The translations under genes and the position numbers were made by a program. This document shows, piece by piece, positions 37,667 through 50,139 of a stretch of 64,000 nucleotides of DNA. Below the pieces are notes generated by a model. It was not told where the DNA came from and ran no database searches. It saw nothing but the letters and a program-made list of their open reading frames with translations. The stretch's first letter is position 1, and each line of letters begins with the position of its first letter. Origin of the DNA: Austropuccinia psidii (taxonomy: Eukaryota; Basidiomycota; Pucciniomycetes; Pucciniales; Sphaerophragmiaceae); assembly GCA_023105745.1 (NCBI GenBank), contig JALGQZ010000002.1, positions 40,531,997-40,595,996 of the forward strand, given 5' to 3'.

Positions 37667-37732
37667 GGGTGTTGGTAAAAACATGTAAGAGCTTACGTGT
37701 TTTGGCCATAATCTGGTAAAAACACGTAAGGG
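37667..37732 (+). repeat. Left MULE terminal inverted repeat
   Basis: Begins GGGTGTTGGTAAAAACATGT and holds nested palindromes of the CTTACGTG type. It pairs with 41950-42015. Confidence 0.88.
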
Positions 37733-38239
37733 GTGCCCTGGGCCCATTTTTAATTAAAAATGAAACACAATTGGGCCTGTATTGGGCCAAAACATGCCCA
37801 AAAGAGGTTTTTTCCCCACAAAACCTCTCTAACTCCAAATTGTTTCAGATTTTTTTGCCCAGCCCCTCCCCCCAAAAAAAAACAAGCCCAAACACCCCAA
37901 TAATCCACATTATCCCCACCCCAAACAATTGTTTTTTTTGGAAAAACAGCATTACCAAAGCCATTTTGCAAAGCTTTTCACACTTTTTTTTCTTTTTTTC
38001 CCGCAAAGAGTGCATTTTCCACCACAACAGCCTGCTTTCAAGCCTCTCAATTTTCAATTTTTTACCTTCCCTCATCTATTAATCCCACATTTAAACCACT
38101 TTCTTTCACTCTTAACCCCTTCCGTTCATTTTTCACACCTTTTCTCACCTCTTTTTCACATTTCGAAAGGTTCTTACCCCATTCCAAATCCCCCAAATCC
38201 CCCCTTTTTTCACCTTTATACATAATTTTCATTAGAAAA

Positions 38240-41200
38240 ATGCTTCAACCCCCCACTGAAGGTGAATTTCAGACCCTTGAGCTTCTTTGGCAACATGTGC
38301 ATAATGTTGCCAGGGCTCAGGGGTATGCTGTGTCCACCTTGAGGTCCAATATGACCCACAACCAAATTGAAATATGTTGTGACAGGTCTGGCACCCCAAA
38401 TCCCAACAAAAGCCCCTCCAAAACAGTCACCTCAAGAAAGCTTGACTGTCCTTTGAGACTTTATGCCAGGAAATATGCCAAGAGTACCACTTGGACTCTT
38501 AAAGTCAAAAATCCTCAACATAGCCATGATGCCACTGAAAATATCATGGCACATCCTGCTTTCAGGAAATTCAATGAGCAAGAAACATCACGAATTGCTC
38601 AAATGTCTGAATCACTGCTCATGCCAAGGCAAATTCAGGCCCAATTATGCAGCCAGAGGGAGTCTGACAGGCCTGTAATCCTTCAAGACATTTACAACCA
38701 AGTCAAGAAAATCAAGAAAGACAAACTGCAAGGCAGAAGGCCCATTGATGATCTTATTGACACTCTCAAAGAAGAAAATTTTGTTTGTTCCTCTACAAGA
38801 GAGTCTGAGGGACACATTACCTCCTTGTTTTTTACTCACCCCCTGGCCATAAAACTTCTTCATGGCTTTCCTCATGTCATTCTTATGGATTGTACTTATA
38901 AACCCAATAAGTACAAAATGCCCCTTTTTCATATTGTTGGATTCAGCTCAACCAATAAGACCTTTTCTGGGGCTTTTTGTTTGATGAAGAATGAAAATGA
39001 AACTTCATATACTTGGGCATTAAATAAATACATTGAAAAGGTCCTCAAAAACACCAATCTTGTTCCCCCTCCAGTTATTGTTATTGACAGGGATCTGGCC
39101 TTGAAAAATTCTATTAAGAAGCTCTTCCCAGACTCCAAAGTCATGCTATGCGTTTGGCACATCAACAAGGATGTATCTGCTCATTGCATGAAGAAAATTG
39201 GTCATGTAACTGATTTTGAAAATTTTATGGGCCTTTGGAATCAAGTAATATACTTATTCACTTTATTTCACTTTTTTTCTTATTATTGTCTTTATTAATG
39301 ACTTTGGGATTCATTTCTCAGCTTATGTATTCATCCACTGAAAAGTCTTTCAAAGACAACTGGAAGAAGCTTCAAAAGCAAGTTAAATCCCTGAGGTCTT
39401 GCAGTATTTTTAAAATACCTGGCTTCCTCTAAAGGAGTATTATGTGACAGCCTGGACCAACCACCATTGCCACCTGGGTGTGGGCTCCACCTCCAGAGTT
39501 GAAGGTGCCCATGCCATGGTTAAACTTTGGCTCCAAACGTCCACTGGTACTCTCCTGGAGGTAGTCAGGGCTCTCCACATGGCATTCAGAAAAAAATTTA
39601 TTGAAATTATCAACAGAATTTCCAAAGAAATGATTGTCCATGTCAAGAATTTTCCTCCACACATCTGTGCCCTCAATGGCAAGGTGTCTCATTATGCTCT
39701 TCAGATTGCCTTTGAAAATTTCAAAGCAAAATTTCCTCCAAATGAAAAATGTACCAGCAAATACAACAATTATAAAGGGATTCCTTGCAAGCATAAGACC
39801 CAAAAGGCATTTGCCAAGCGCCAAAGGCTTGAATTATCAGACTTCCATCCTCAATGGCATTTGACTTTGCCTGTGAGGTTTTTTTAATTTCTTATTAACT
39901 GATTTTATTTGTCATATTCTTCTCAGGCTGGTTTTCAAGGTGATGGTCAAAGTGTTGAAAAAGAAAGAATGAATGAAGCCAAGAAAATATTTGAAGAAAT
40001 TGGGGAAGACCTGTTACAAAGACCAATGGCAGAAATCACTCCAATACTTCAACATGTTCAAGATGTTTTGACTGGAAAAGTCCCATTTGATCAAATTCCC
40101 AAGAGTCAAGAGGATGATAAATACTATGAAGACCCTCTAGAATGCAAGAATATTTGTGGAAGACCCCAAGGAGCCAAGAATAAAAACAAAGATTGAAACA
40201 AAAGAGAACCTTCAAGATTTGAGATTATTGAAAGTCTATCCAAGAGAAGAGAAAGACCCCCATCAAAAGTGACCAGCACAACAACATCAAGATCCCAGTC
40301 AAATGTCCCCTCTTTAATTATGGAAGTGGACTCATCTGAAGATTCTTAAGATTCTGAGGACTCATTATCTAAATCCATCAGTTCATCGGATTCACTACCC
40401 TCAGCAACTGAATTAAATAAATCAGAAGTAACCCTCAGAAGGTCCAGAAGATTGGAAATTGGAAGCAAAACCTCACAAAGAAAATCACACAAGCCTGCCA
40501 CCATTTTGAATATCTATGATGCAATTGACTTGACCTGTGAGCATTGTCAAGGAAATTATCACACAAGTGATGAATGCTCCAAGCTGTTTGTGAGTTTCTG
40601 ATTCTTTTTAATGTAATTTTCTGTTGTTTATTTTGATATTTATTCATTTTCTGAACTTATTTTATCAGATAACTGGCTCAGAAGACTTTCCCAAGTTTAA
40701 ATTGAAATACACCTTCAAGGACATCAATGTCCAGGGCGATGGAAACTGTGGCTACAGAACAGTATCCCACTTCATTTAAAAGACTCAAGATCAATGGGCT
40801 GATGTCAGAGGGGCCTTGGCTGAAGAAATTCACCAAAATCAAGACCTTTATGAAGCCATCAACACCTTAATTCCCTCATTATCCTCCTATTTGGAAAGAA
40901 TTGAATGGTATGAAGATGTTGGCCAGGCTCCAAAAAGCAAGTGGATGTCCATGCCTGACATGGGGGATCCAATTGCAAATAAGTATAAAAGACCAGTTTT
41001 CTTTTATTCGACAGCCCAATCTTTTTCTTTTTTCCCTTATTTCTGTCCTCCCAATGATAATCCCCCCATTTTCATCTGCTTCTTGAATAGTTGTGCTCAT
41101 TTTGTTCCTTTGGACATCATCATTTCTAAAGTTTATCCAGTCCCCCCCATTACTGTGAACTTGGAGATTCATGCCCAAAAACAAGCCCTGGGGTGGGCTG

Positions 41201-41283
41201 ATAAATTTAAGAAACACAGAATTTTGTATTTGTCCAATCTTCCTCCCGCCCCCTCAGAAAAAACCCACTATTTTGGAGGTTGA
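38240..41283 (+). pseudogene. MULE transposase fused to zinc knuckle and OTU protease domain
   Basis: Exons 38240-39244, 39322-39872, 39927-40589 and 40669-41283 join with matching phases. Domains in order: FAR1-like N-terminus; MULE DDE core (MDCTYKPNKYKMPLFHIVGF, VIVIDRDLALKNSI, CVWHINKDV, STSRVEGAHAMVKLWL, giving D, D and E); SWIM-type finger (CTSKYNNYKGIPCKHK); Ser-rich linker; CCHC knuckle (CEHCQGNYHTSDEC, spacing 2-4-4); OTU-type cysteine protease (VQGDGNCGYRTVSHFI and CAHFVPLDIII). Defects: a one-base frameshift near 39392 with a TAA just after it, then TGA 40194, TAA 40347 and TAA 40777. The protein is otherwise well preserved, so the copy is recently dead. Confidence 0.85.
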
Positions 41284-41949
41284 CTCTGATTGAATGATTT
41301 TTGTATATACAATTTATGCCAATTATCCCCCTCCTCAGTCATTTTTATTGCTTAAATCCCACCTCAGTCTCCTTTTTTATCAAACATGTGGAACTTTTGT
41401 ACTTTAAAATAGTCATATTACACACAAGAAAAAAAAACAATTGAAAAAACACTCATTGCGCCTTCACTTGTTGTCCCACCAGAAAACATTTCCCAATTCA
41501 TGAGCTTCTGGTTCTTTATTTTCCAGATTGAACCGTTTAATTTAAAAAAAATGAAGGAAATTCATAAGTGGGAAGTTGTTAAATTCACTTTTTAAAAATA
41601 GGCATATTACAATGATGGGAAAAAACATTTGAAAAAAAAAACCTTTTTGCGCCTTCACTTGTCCCACCCAAAAAAATTCCCAAAATTATGGGATTCTGGT
41701 GCTTTATTCTTCACACTGGACCCTTCATTTTAAAAAAAATCAAGGAAATTCATAAGTGGGAAGAATTTAAATGAATTTTTGAAAAAAATATGCCATTTTG
41801 GCATATTGCCCAAATTGGTGAAATTTGGCAAAAAAAAAAATTGAAAAAATTTGTGCTTATTGACATGCCAAGTCAGGAAAAATATGGCAAAAAAAAATTA
41901 AAAAAATCCTCAAAACTGAGCCTGAGGAATTTTTCTTGAAAAAGAAGGT
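41284..41949 (+). repeat. MULE 3' subterminal region with a 190-bp tandem duplication
   Basis: Two diverged copies, about 41405-41585 and 41595-41770, share GCGCCTTCACTTG (41459 and 41651) and AGGAAATTCATAAGTGGGAA. They lie between the OTU stop codon and the right inverted repeat, where transposase-binding repeats are often found. Confidence 0.75.
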
Positions 41950-42015
41950 CACTTACATTTTTTTACCATAAATTGGTAAAAACACGTAAGGGCTTACGTG
42001 TGTTTACCAACACCC
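41950..42015 (-). repeat. Right MULE terminal inverted repeat
   Basis: Reverse complement begins GGGTGTTGGTAAACACACGT. It is the mirror of 37667-37732. Confidence 0.88.
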
Positions 42016-43817
42016 TAAAGAAACTAATAATATAGATAAAAGAAATATAGTGCTTTAGAGAAAACTTACTTATAATATTTACTTAATACAAAAAGTAAAA
42101 CAGCAACAGTTATTATATTAAATAATGTTTATAAGTCGAAAATAAGAAGAAATCAATATTCTAAAACATAAAAACAGCTTTCTTATGATAAAATAAGATT
42201 TAAGAGTTTTTAAGAGGAGTTTGTGGATCTTAAAAAATATATTATTGGTGATTAAAATAATAATCTTATTTCTATGATTTCAATTCTTTAAATTAAGATT
42301 AATAAAGAAGAAAATATTCAAGAAATTACTTTAATAATAAGATTCTATAATTAATATAATATTACTTGTTTAAAATGTCTAATTGATTGGATTTTTAATT
42401 GTGATGGACAAAAACAGTGATGTGTAGGCTCTTTTTATGCCTGCAGAGCAGCTCTCATGATTCATAATGTACATAGAGGGAGTGCTCAGGTCAAAACTGA
42501 AAAACCATACTAAAAAATAAGGCTCTTAGCTTAAGGTAACTTTTTTTTAATTCTAATTTAAAGTTACCAGTGTTTTTCTCAACTCCAGGTAACTTTCATC
42601 CTCTTTTGGACTAATTATTTCAAGTTTTAATTTAAAATAAGTTTATTTATATTAAAGTTCATTACATGAAAAACTTAAAAATAAATTTACAAGCAAAATT
42701 ATCTTAAACTGAATTTTTGATTAATTTTGAAAGAACTCTTAATTTTCTTCAAGAATAATTAAAAAGACTAAATTCAAGGCTAATTAACAATTAAACATGT
42801 TTAGAAAACATACTTAAAATTTAATATATACACAGATAACATTTATTTGGAAGCTATGTGAAACCTTCAAGCAAGTCCATTAAGAATTGTATTTTTAATG
42901 AATTTTTGGAGTTATTGCTATCTTTCAACATAAAATAGCAATACACATGAAACCTTAACTTTTGATAAGTTGTTTATACTTGTAAATTTAAATTTTTGAG
43001 CTTAATTAAGCTTTTAAAGTTCTTGAAAATCTTGATTTCAAGCTTGCATATTGGGATTTACCCTTTGGAAGCTTGAAATTCCTGTCCAAATTGGGATAAA
43101 GCTATTTTAAACCTTAAGGTTGGATCAAAGTTTAATATTAAAGCTTAAATAAGGTTTAATTTCCTCCAATGCAGGTGGACAACTTGAATTGAATCTTTGC
43201 AGATCCAAAAAGTTGGGTACCCCAGCTCTATCTGGTCTTTTTCCTTTGTCCCACCTTTCTGCATGGGTTTTGCCCTTTTATTTATTGAAAGCCATAATAT
43301 GGCCTTAAAGCCTTTAACTTGAGCTCATGCAGGATTTACATTCTGTATGGAAAATCCTTAGTCAATTCAGTAAATGTACACAACACCTTTAATTTAATTA
43401 AATTGTTGGTAAGTTTGCATAAACCTTATGAAACTTCAAATTTAAGCTTACTTAAGCTTAAATTTAACAGTTTTACAAAAAATGTTAAGAAAGTTTCAAT
43501 TTTACTTTGAGATTCTCAAATCTCCTAATAACATAAGAAATAACTATTTTTGGGCATAACACCCTATGGGTCTACCCTAGGTTATTTTTGGTGTAGAATC
43601 CAAAAATGACATAATAATTATAACTTTGCTTATCCAAAATAAAGCTATACTTACTTTTTGTTATTTTATATTTTGAATTAAATTAGTGAGTCAGTTTAGG
43701 ACTAAATCAATTGTGTATAAAGTTATTTGGGGCGTTATGGGTATGTCATATATATCTCACAGGCTCACAAAATATTTATGCTCAATTTATTTAATTAATA
43801 ACCACTTGGCTCCAAAT

Positions 43818-45442
43818 TTATGGTGTAGATATGAAGTGTTGTTTAAAAATACAAGTACTTTTATCTTTTCTCAAAAGTCTTTTGGGATTCAATTGATAAA
43901 GAATAGTACTTTTGAGGATTTAAAAGGAGTAATATTCCAAAATTATTGGATGAAATTCATTATTATTAAATAATAATACTAATAATATTTTTTTTTTTGA
44001 AAAAAATACAAATTGATGTAATAGTACTTTTCAATGGATTTATGGGGCTAAAAAAGAATTTATACAAGAAAATTCTTCTGGATTAACTTAGAAAAGTACT
44101 TCATGAAATATATATAAGGGCATAAACTTTTGAAACCTATCAAAATAGTAAGAATTCCCAAAAAGTACTATAGTGAATATATAATCTGAGTAACAAAGCT
44201 TATTAATTTCAAAAATTCATCAATTCACTATTGGCCTAGTTCAAGGGTTGGAATAATTATGAGATTTCCAAAAAATGATTATAATTTTTTTTCATGTGGA
44301 TGAAAGGTTTAAAGATTTGAAAATAATGTGAATACTTTATTTTTTTGGGTTAATTCTAATTAAATATATATATAAGTCAAAATATCTTAGCATGGAAAGA
44401 AAACCTGGGGGAAGGGGGAAATTGTTTTATAGCCTCAAGATTTTTCACCCCAAAATAATATAGAATGCTCTCACCAGCTGTGAAAAATGTATTTGAAACA
44501 GAAAAGCCAATTATGATATCATTAATCCCTGGTTTGGACCAAAAAACGGGCCTTTTTAGCCATTTTAGTCCTATGAACCAGCCATCACTATAGGCATAGC
44601 TGGTTGTGAGTCTTCAAAGTATGTAAGAATGTGTGTAAAGACACTTCAAAGCAGATCAGGTCATATTTTCTTGGAAATTGTTAAGAATGGCATGGTTGGT
44701 TACAAAACCACAGCATCAATTGGGTAAAAGACCCTGTGAGTTATTACTAGGCTGAAAATGAAAATACTGTGAGTAAAAGATCAAATTACACACATAGATT
44801 AAGGTATTTGGGACAGAATGGAACCCTTTTAGCTAATATTAACTTTCCTGCTCCAAAATTAATCTTTCATATTTTATTTATTTATTTCCTCAATGTTCTT
44901 ACTAAATATTTCTATATGAAATTGAATTTGAAACTCAAAGTAAAAAATGGTATATCTCAGAAATTGATTTTTGATTTAAAGCTTAATTAGCAAACACAAC
45001 TGCATATTTTGACATTTTTATGGAAATATCCAAGTTCTCTATAGCTTTCAAGATTGACACAGAACCTCAACTTTAACACAAGAAATTATGGCTAGTGGAG
45101 CATGTTAAATCAATTAAATTAAGGGGCTTACAATTCTTTCAGAGAATCATATTGGGAATCCTCAAAACCCAATTTTGGGTTGATTACAGTTTATTCAAAG
45201 AATTTCCATACAGAGGTGAAAAAATAGAAATCTACAAAGGAAAATTGAATTGATATGTACTTATCAGTAAGAAAAAGGGTTTGGATAAATAACATAAATA
45301 TTTTTTTATTTTCATTAGTTTTGTTATATTTTTATCTAGTACTCTCATTGTTTAATTTGATTTTCAGAAAAAATAAATCTTATCAAATTCAATTTTATAT
45401 TTGTGGAATTCTTGGTATATGAAAGTACCTTCAAGGCTTAGA
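43818..45442 (-). repeat. Degenerate LTR related to the intact Gypsy family
   Basis: The left end TTTATGGTGTAGATATGAAG parallels TGTAAGGTGTGGATATGAAA at 57495. The middle (AGAAAAGCCAATTATGATAT near 44500) parallels 58184. The right end TTGGTATATGAAAGTACCTT parallels 59298. The terminal TG/CA are mutated and no target duplication is visible. It starts 48 bp beyond the end of the dead Gypsy element. Confidence 0.72.
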
Positions 45443-46576
45443 AGTTGTGTTAAGAGGCTTCTAGTTGTTTTATCATTGCTTTTAGGGAATTTGAGCTTAA
45501 TTTTCCCGGATTTTTCATTTATATAACTCCTAGAATAAATTTTGATAGGAAATTGTAAATTTTGATCTTGAAGTTATTTGCCCTGAACCAAATTCAATCT
45601 GGCTGTGACTCATATTTTACCTCAAATTAACCACAGAATATTGATTTTTTCTACTACAAGCATCAAAGTACTAACATAGATACTTGAGGCTGTTCAACCC
45701 CACACTTTTTTTGAGAGTTTTATCATTATTAACTATTTTAGGGATGTATGAGATGCATAAAAGAAGATTTCAAGGATAACTAAGAAAGGGAATAAAATAA
45801 TACATAATTTATTTAGTAAAAAATGCAAGAATGGGAATTTTTGTGCTCAAGATATTTAAGTAACAAGAACTTCTAGCAAAACTGAGATTTTGAGGAGGAA
45901 ATTGGGCTTTTATGGTGAAATAATGAATTTATAATAACAAATAAGAGGGGTGGGAAGAGATATTTTGAATATAAGAGGTATCTTTCTGAGTTATTTGAGA
46001 TTTGTAGATGATGATGTATTTTTTTAGGGCTTTGTTTGAAAAAAGATTAGAATTTTTATAAATTTGGCCACATAGAGCCTATAATTAAACCACACAATAA
46101 AGTGGTAAGTAAATATATATGTTATCACATTTATTTAACAAAAATATGACATAAATCTGAAGATATTTTCTATTATTTGAGTTTCATTTCTTCCTCCCTT
46201 TATAAAGGATTTTATTTTTTTAGACTTTCTTAAAAGTACTGATAAAACCGGCTATAATATGGTAAAAATTTGCTTCATATTTTCTTCAAGAATATAATCA
46301 TGTTACATTTTTAAAAAAAAAACGGTGAATTAACTTATTTAAATAATTCAATTTTTATGAATTTTTTGTTTCATAGGAATTGAAAAGGATATAATAGATA
46401 CAGATTATCATAGTTCTTTAAATCTTAAATATATATTTTCCCTCAAACAGCCTACCAAAGACTCTTATCAGCTCCATTGGATTTTGAAGTGTAGTCATAG
46501 AAAGAAATATTATCATTTATAAGCTACTAACAGTATCATTATTATTTTCAAAATGATCTTTTTTGTGAGTATGTTA
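45443..46576. other. AT-rich intergenic DNA, no gene seen
   Basis: No conserved frame, RNA gene or terminal repeat found between the LTR relic and the hAT element. Confidence 0.5.
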
Positions 46577-46584
46577 CCACAAGG

Positions 46585-46786
46585 CGATGCAGGACTTGCA
46601 GTCTTTTTGAGGTATGGAGTGTTACTGCATAACCATACGCATGCAGTATGGGTGAAACTGTGCATGTACAGAGTGCAGTATTTACTGCACTGTATTTGTA
46701 CTGCTGCAAAGTCGTACTGTAAAACCTTAGTACTGCATGTGAGAATGCAGTCATGAGGGTTACTGCAACCGAACTGCAAGTATTTG
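46585..46786. repeat. Left hAT inverted end and subterminal TGCAGT array
   Basis: Contains at least eight copies of ACTGCA or its complement within 200 bp. Confidence 0.8.
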
Positions 46787-47040
46787 GGATACATACACTA
46801 TGTCAGAACCTAGAGGAAAAGACAATTAATCGAATCAAATTCAAGCAATATTCTGAATCAACCATTTCATTATTGCAAATTCAGAGTAGCCACATAAGTT
46901 CTCAAAGTTGATTTGTCAATCATTGTATTTATTTACATGCTACGTAATACGACGAAGCAGCAGAGCAGTACAGTAAAGGCCAAACAAAGCAATAAGATAC
47001 AATTGTAATACTAATAGTGTTTCTTACTTAGATAAGGCAA

Positions 47041-49741
47041 TCATAAATTTCTTAGTGGCCCATGTGGCTGATGCGCCCACTCCTTGAGGCAGGTCAGATG
47101 AGAGATCGTTTTGTGATTAAGGGAGGACCTAGTAGGGGTGACAATCCGACCACTGTGAGAAAATACCCTTTCAACTGCAGCAGATGAGGCTGGTATGGAC
47201 AAGTATTGTAATGCAATACGTCCAAGAATAGGAAGGTTTCCTGATATTATTTGACGCTATATCCTGGCATTAGTGAGTGATGAAGAAAAATAGTATGCAG
47301 AATTATATATAACTCACCTTCCAATAACTGATAATGTCCTCATTAGGGGCAATGGGCCAATTATTCCCCAAATATTCAACCATCTCATCATGTTGGCGTG
47401 TTGCAAACATGTGGGCTTGAACTTTATCAATGGGCAATTTGGCATATCGCTTCAAGATACTCTGGCAACAAGTACCTTGGTTTCGGGTGGCGTCTTTGTT
47501 AGTGATTGAGGTATCACCGTTGTTTGAGTCTTTGGGAAGATTTAGCTGTTCAAAGTGGTAATGGTACTCAGCAGTGAGGCTTTCGATGGCTTCTTGGGAG
47601 CGCACAGTTGATATGTTCATCTGAGCTAGGATAGATTGGCGATATTCTGGGTCTAATACACATGCGATTATGGAGTCATTGTTCTCTGTCTCGTATTTTA
47701 TGTACTTTGTGAGTTTTTCCGCAGCTGCTTGGAAAGCAGTCGCCCAATTCGGGTTTGTCTTGCTTGCCCAACAGAGGAGTTCTCCGCGTATCGAATGATA
47801 AAAGGGTAGGACCAAATGCTTAGTTGGCCGATTGGTTTGGAATTCCATACATGCGTCTTCTGATAGCTGTAATATAGGCTCAATGTATTCCATTGCTTCC
47901 CAAGTTTCTTCACTTAAGGGGACTATGTTGGACTCGGCCGCTTGAGTATATAATATAATCAAAGCCTTCAATTGTTGAGCCCGTTGGATTTGATAAAGAA
48001 AATAATTCCACCGCGTTGTAGGAATACTAAGGGGCAATAATTTTGGGTCCTTGGTTCTATCGCGAATCCATTTGAAGAGTTCGCGTCGTTTTGGGGAACA
48101 TCGAATATGGGAGCACAGATCCCTCAAGACTCGTACCACTGAGTGGGTATGTGGGATTCCACGATCTTCCACTTGCGGCAGGGGATTTGGTGAGCCAACA
48201 ATTTCATCATGTTGATGACTGGTGTCATTGATTGTAGTCTGTTGAGTTTTGATTGATGCTTCATTTAACACCCGATACCTCCCACACGAGATATCATGGA
48301 CCATATTGAATGAGGCCACAAGATCTGTGACCAAATCAGCCATTAGTGATGTCATGTCTACTCAATAGTATTACTTGACTCACTCTTGTTGGGCTCCTCC
48401 TTGTTTGTATCAACCTCGTCCTGTGCCTCCATTGATTCTTGGTCCATGGCAACATAATGGTCAAAATACTGATAGTCGTCCTCGGTCAAGGCGTGAATGT
48501 TCGATAAGAAATCCTTGGCTACTAAACAAAGTACATGACATGCACAGCGATTAAATCTCTCCCTCTTAGGCCAAGCCACACCTACATTTGCAAATTTGGC
48601 TTGCAAACACGTTGCCATTCGTAAATTGCTGGATGCATTATTGCCGGTGATTGAGTACAATTGATTCATCATCGATTGTTCTTGTAGGGCATCCAAAAAA
48701 ACGTCTGCAATGGAGTCCCCACTGTGACTTCCGAAGAGTTATTCAAAAGCCAATAGTCGACGTTCAAATTGGAAGGAGCGATAATCAAGCCATTGAATGA
48801 CAATAGCCAGGTAAGACTCATTGCAGTCTTTAGTTGTCCAACAATCAATCGCTGCACAGATTACTCGCCCACGTGGCAATTTCTTCAGCTCATCGAGTAG
48901 TCTTGCTTTGGATTCATAGTACAAAGTGTTAGCTATGCTGGCCACTTTTTTGCGATGAGGCCATTGGAAATTGGGTGCCATCTCGCACAAAACGTCGTGC
49001 AACACCCCATCATTAAAAGTACCAAATGGTAGGTTCTTTTCAATAAGGCCAATAACCAATTTCTTCTGAAAAGAATCTTGAAATTTCACTAGGTCCGAGT
49101 TGTTAGCATGAGGATTGATAGCCCCTGGGCTCTGAAGCACCCATGCCTGATATCGACCTTTACATGCTGATCGATGTTTATTGAGATTGGATGAGTTTCT
49201 TCGTGCAATGATTGCATTTGTAGATGAATCGCATCATTTGCCTCTTGTGATCCCATGTTCCATTTTCAGAATTAAGCTACACATGAAGAACAGGATAACA
49301 TTACGATCAGAATGTGCTACTGCATGTATCAAGATATTCACTCACCTTGAAGTAATTGTAAACCGATGATCTGGCTGATTTGTTGGGTGAGTCTTTGTGT
49401 TGAGCAACCGATTCGTCTGTTGAATAATTGGTGGCCCCACTCTCCTGGACAGCCTCCTCATCTTCGACACTATTAATTATGTTGGGGCTGGCCAATACCA
49501 AGCTATGACTATGGGATGGAGTGGTTGTAACTGCAGAGTTAAGTGAGCCTTGCGAACTGTTAGGGTGATAACGGCGAGGATGTTTTCTTCTATGCAAGTT
49601 GGTTTCATGAGGTATTGGATTCATCTCTGGTCTTAGAGATTGAGGAGGACGAGATGAACCACTAGCATCTGTACGTAGAGGTTTGCGAGGAAGAAATTGA
49701 GAGAGAATTTGTTCAGTTGTATACGAATCAAAGTAGCTCAT
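47041..49741 (-). pseudogene. hAT transposase with BED finger, mutated
   Basis: Exon 1 (49741-49346) starts MSYFDSYTTEQILSQFLPRK. Exon 2 from 49276 holds a BED-type finger (YKCNHC then SSNLNKHRSAC) that needs a one-base frameshift near 49208. The catalytic region follows (AAIDCWTTKDCNESYLAIVI, ITGNNASSNLRMAT), then a long insertion. After an intron (donor GTGAGT at about 47318, acceptor ATATAG) comes the hAT dimerisation end: ALQYLSIPASSAAVERVFSH, SGRIVTPTRSSLNHKTISHL, TCLKEW. Breaks: the BED frameshift, an in-frame TAA near 48737, and a frame change near 48357. The protein would be over 800 residues, so it is a full-length but inactive copy. Confidence 0.87.
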
Positions 49742-50139
49742 TATATATTAAAGACGAAATGAAAAAAATCATACAATTAATGGGAAATGAAAAAATAATA
49801 AACAACGACAAAGATCCTTTTGCGCAATCTTCAATAGGATAAATAAGCAAATGACAACTGGTGGGGTGCTGAGTTTGTCCAAGGCTTTCCATGGTTAGTC
49901 TTTGCTTGGGTCCGGATGGTTATTGCAGGTGCCTATCAAGCTTAAAAAACAGTCCATTGTTAGCAGTATTGACTTCCTGGCCCCAAAACGGTGAGAAAGT
50001 AACGCAAATGTCTATCAAAAGATTGCTTTTATGACCCTTGAACTTTCGTGGATGGTTGTGTTGAGAAATTTCCACAAAATTAGAAATAAAAGAAAATTTA
50101 TATTTGCCGCGATATATTTGAATTTAGGTTCCGAGGACG

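Larger units (their letters stand above)
37667..42015 (+). mobile_element. Mutator-like transposon (MULE), 4349 bp
   Basis: Inverted ends of about 66 bp (37667-37732 and 41950-42015) begin GGGTGTTGGTAAA and contain repeated AAAACACGTAAG / CTTACGTGTTTT palindromes. The flanks TAAAAAAA and TAAAGAAA are an 8-bp duplication with one mismatch. It carries a spliced transposase/OTU gene. It splits the LTR sequence, which can be read unbroken at 25030-25120. Confidence 0.9.
24726..43769 (-). mobile_element. Dead Ty3/Gypsy element carrying three nested insertions
   Basis: Order on the minus strand: 5' LTR (43769 to 37284, split by a MULE), primer site (37281-37268), gag relic, protease-RT-RNase H relic, integrase-chromodomain relic, polypurine tract (28567-28556) and 3' LTR (28555 to 24726, split by a solo LTR). 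AAATA flanks both ends (24721-24725 and 43770-43774), a 5-bp duplication typical of Ty3/Gypsy integration. Removing the nested pieces leaves about 10.8 kb. All genes are broken. Confidence 0.85.
37284..43769 (-). repeat. 5' LTR of the dead Gypsy element (split by a MULE)
   Basis: The two parts, 42016-43769 and 37284-37666, together read as one LTR of about 2.1 kb. They match the solo LTR at 30158-32280 in reverse and the 3' LTR at 24726-28555. The ends are TGTGAGCCTGTGAGATAT and CATACACAAACCTTACA. Confidence 0.88.

Noticed and set aside
37641..38225. Several open frames at the left MULE end
   Set aside because: They overlap the inverted repeat and pyrimidine-rich leader in conflicting frames; no domain.
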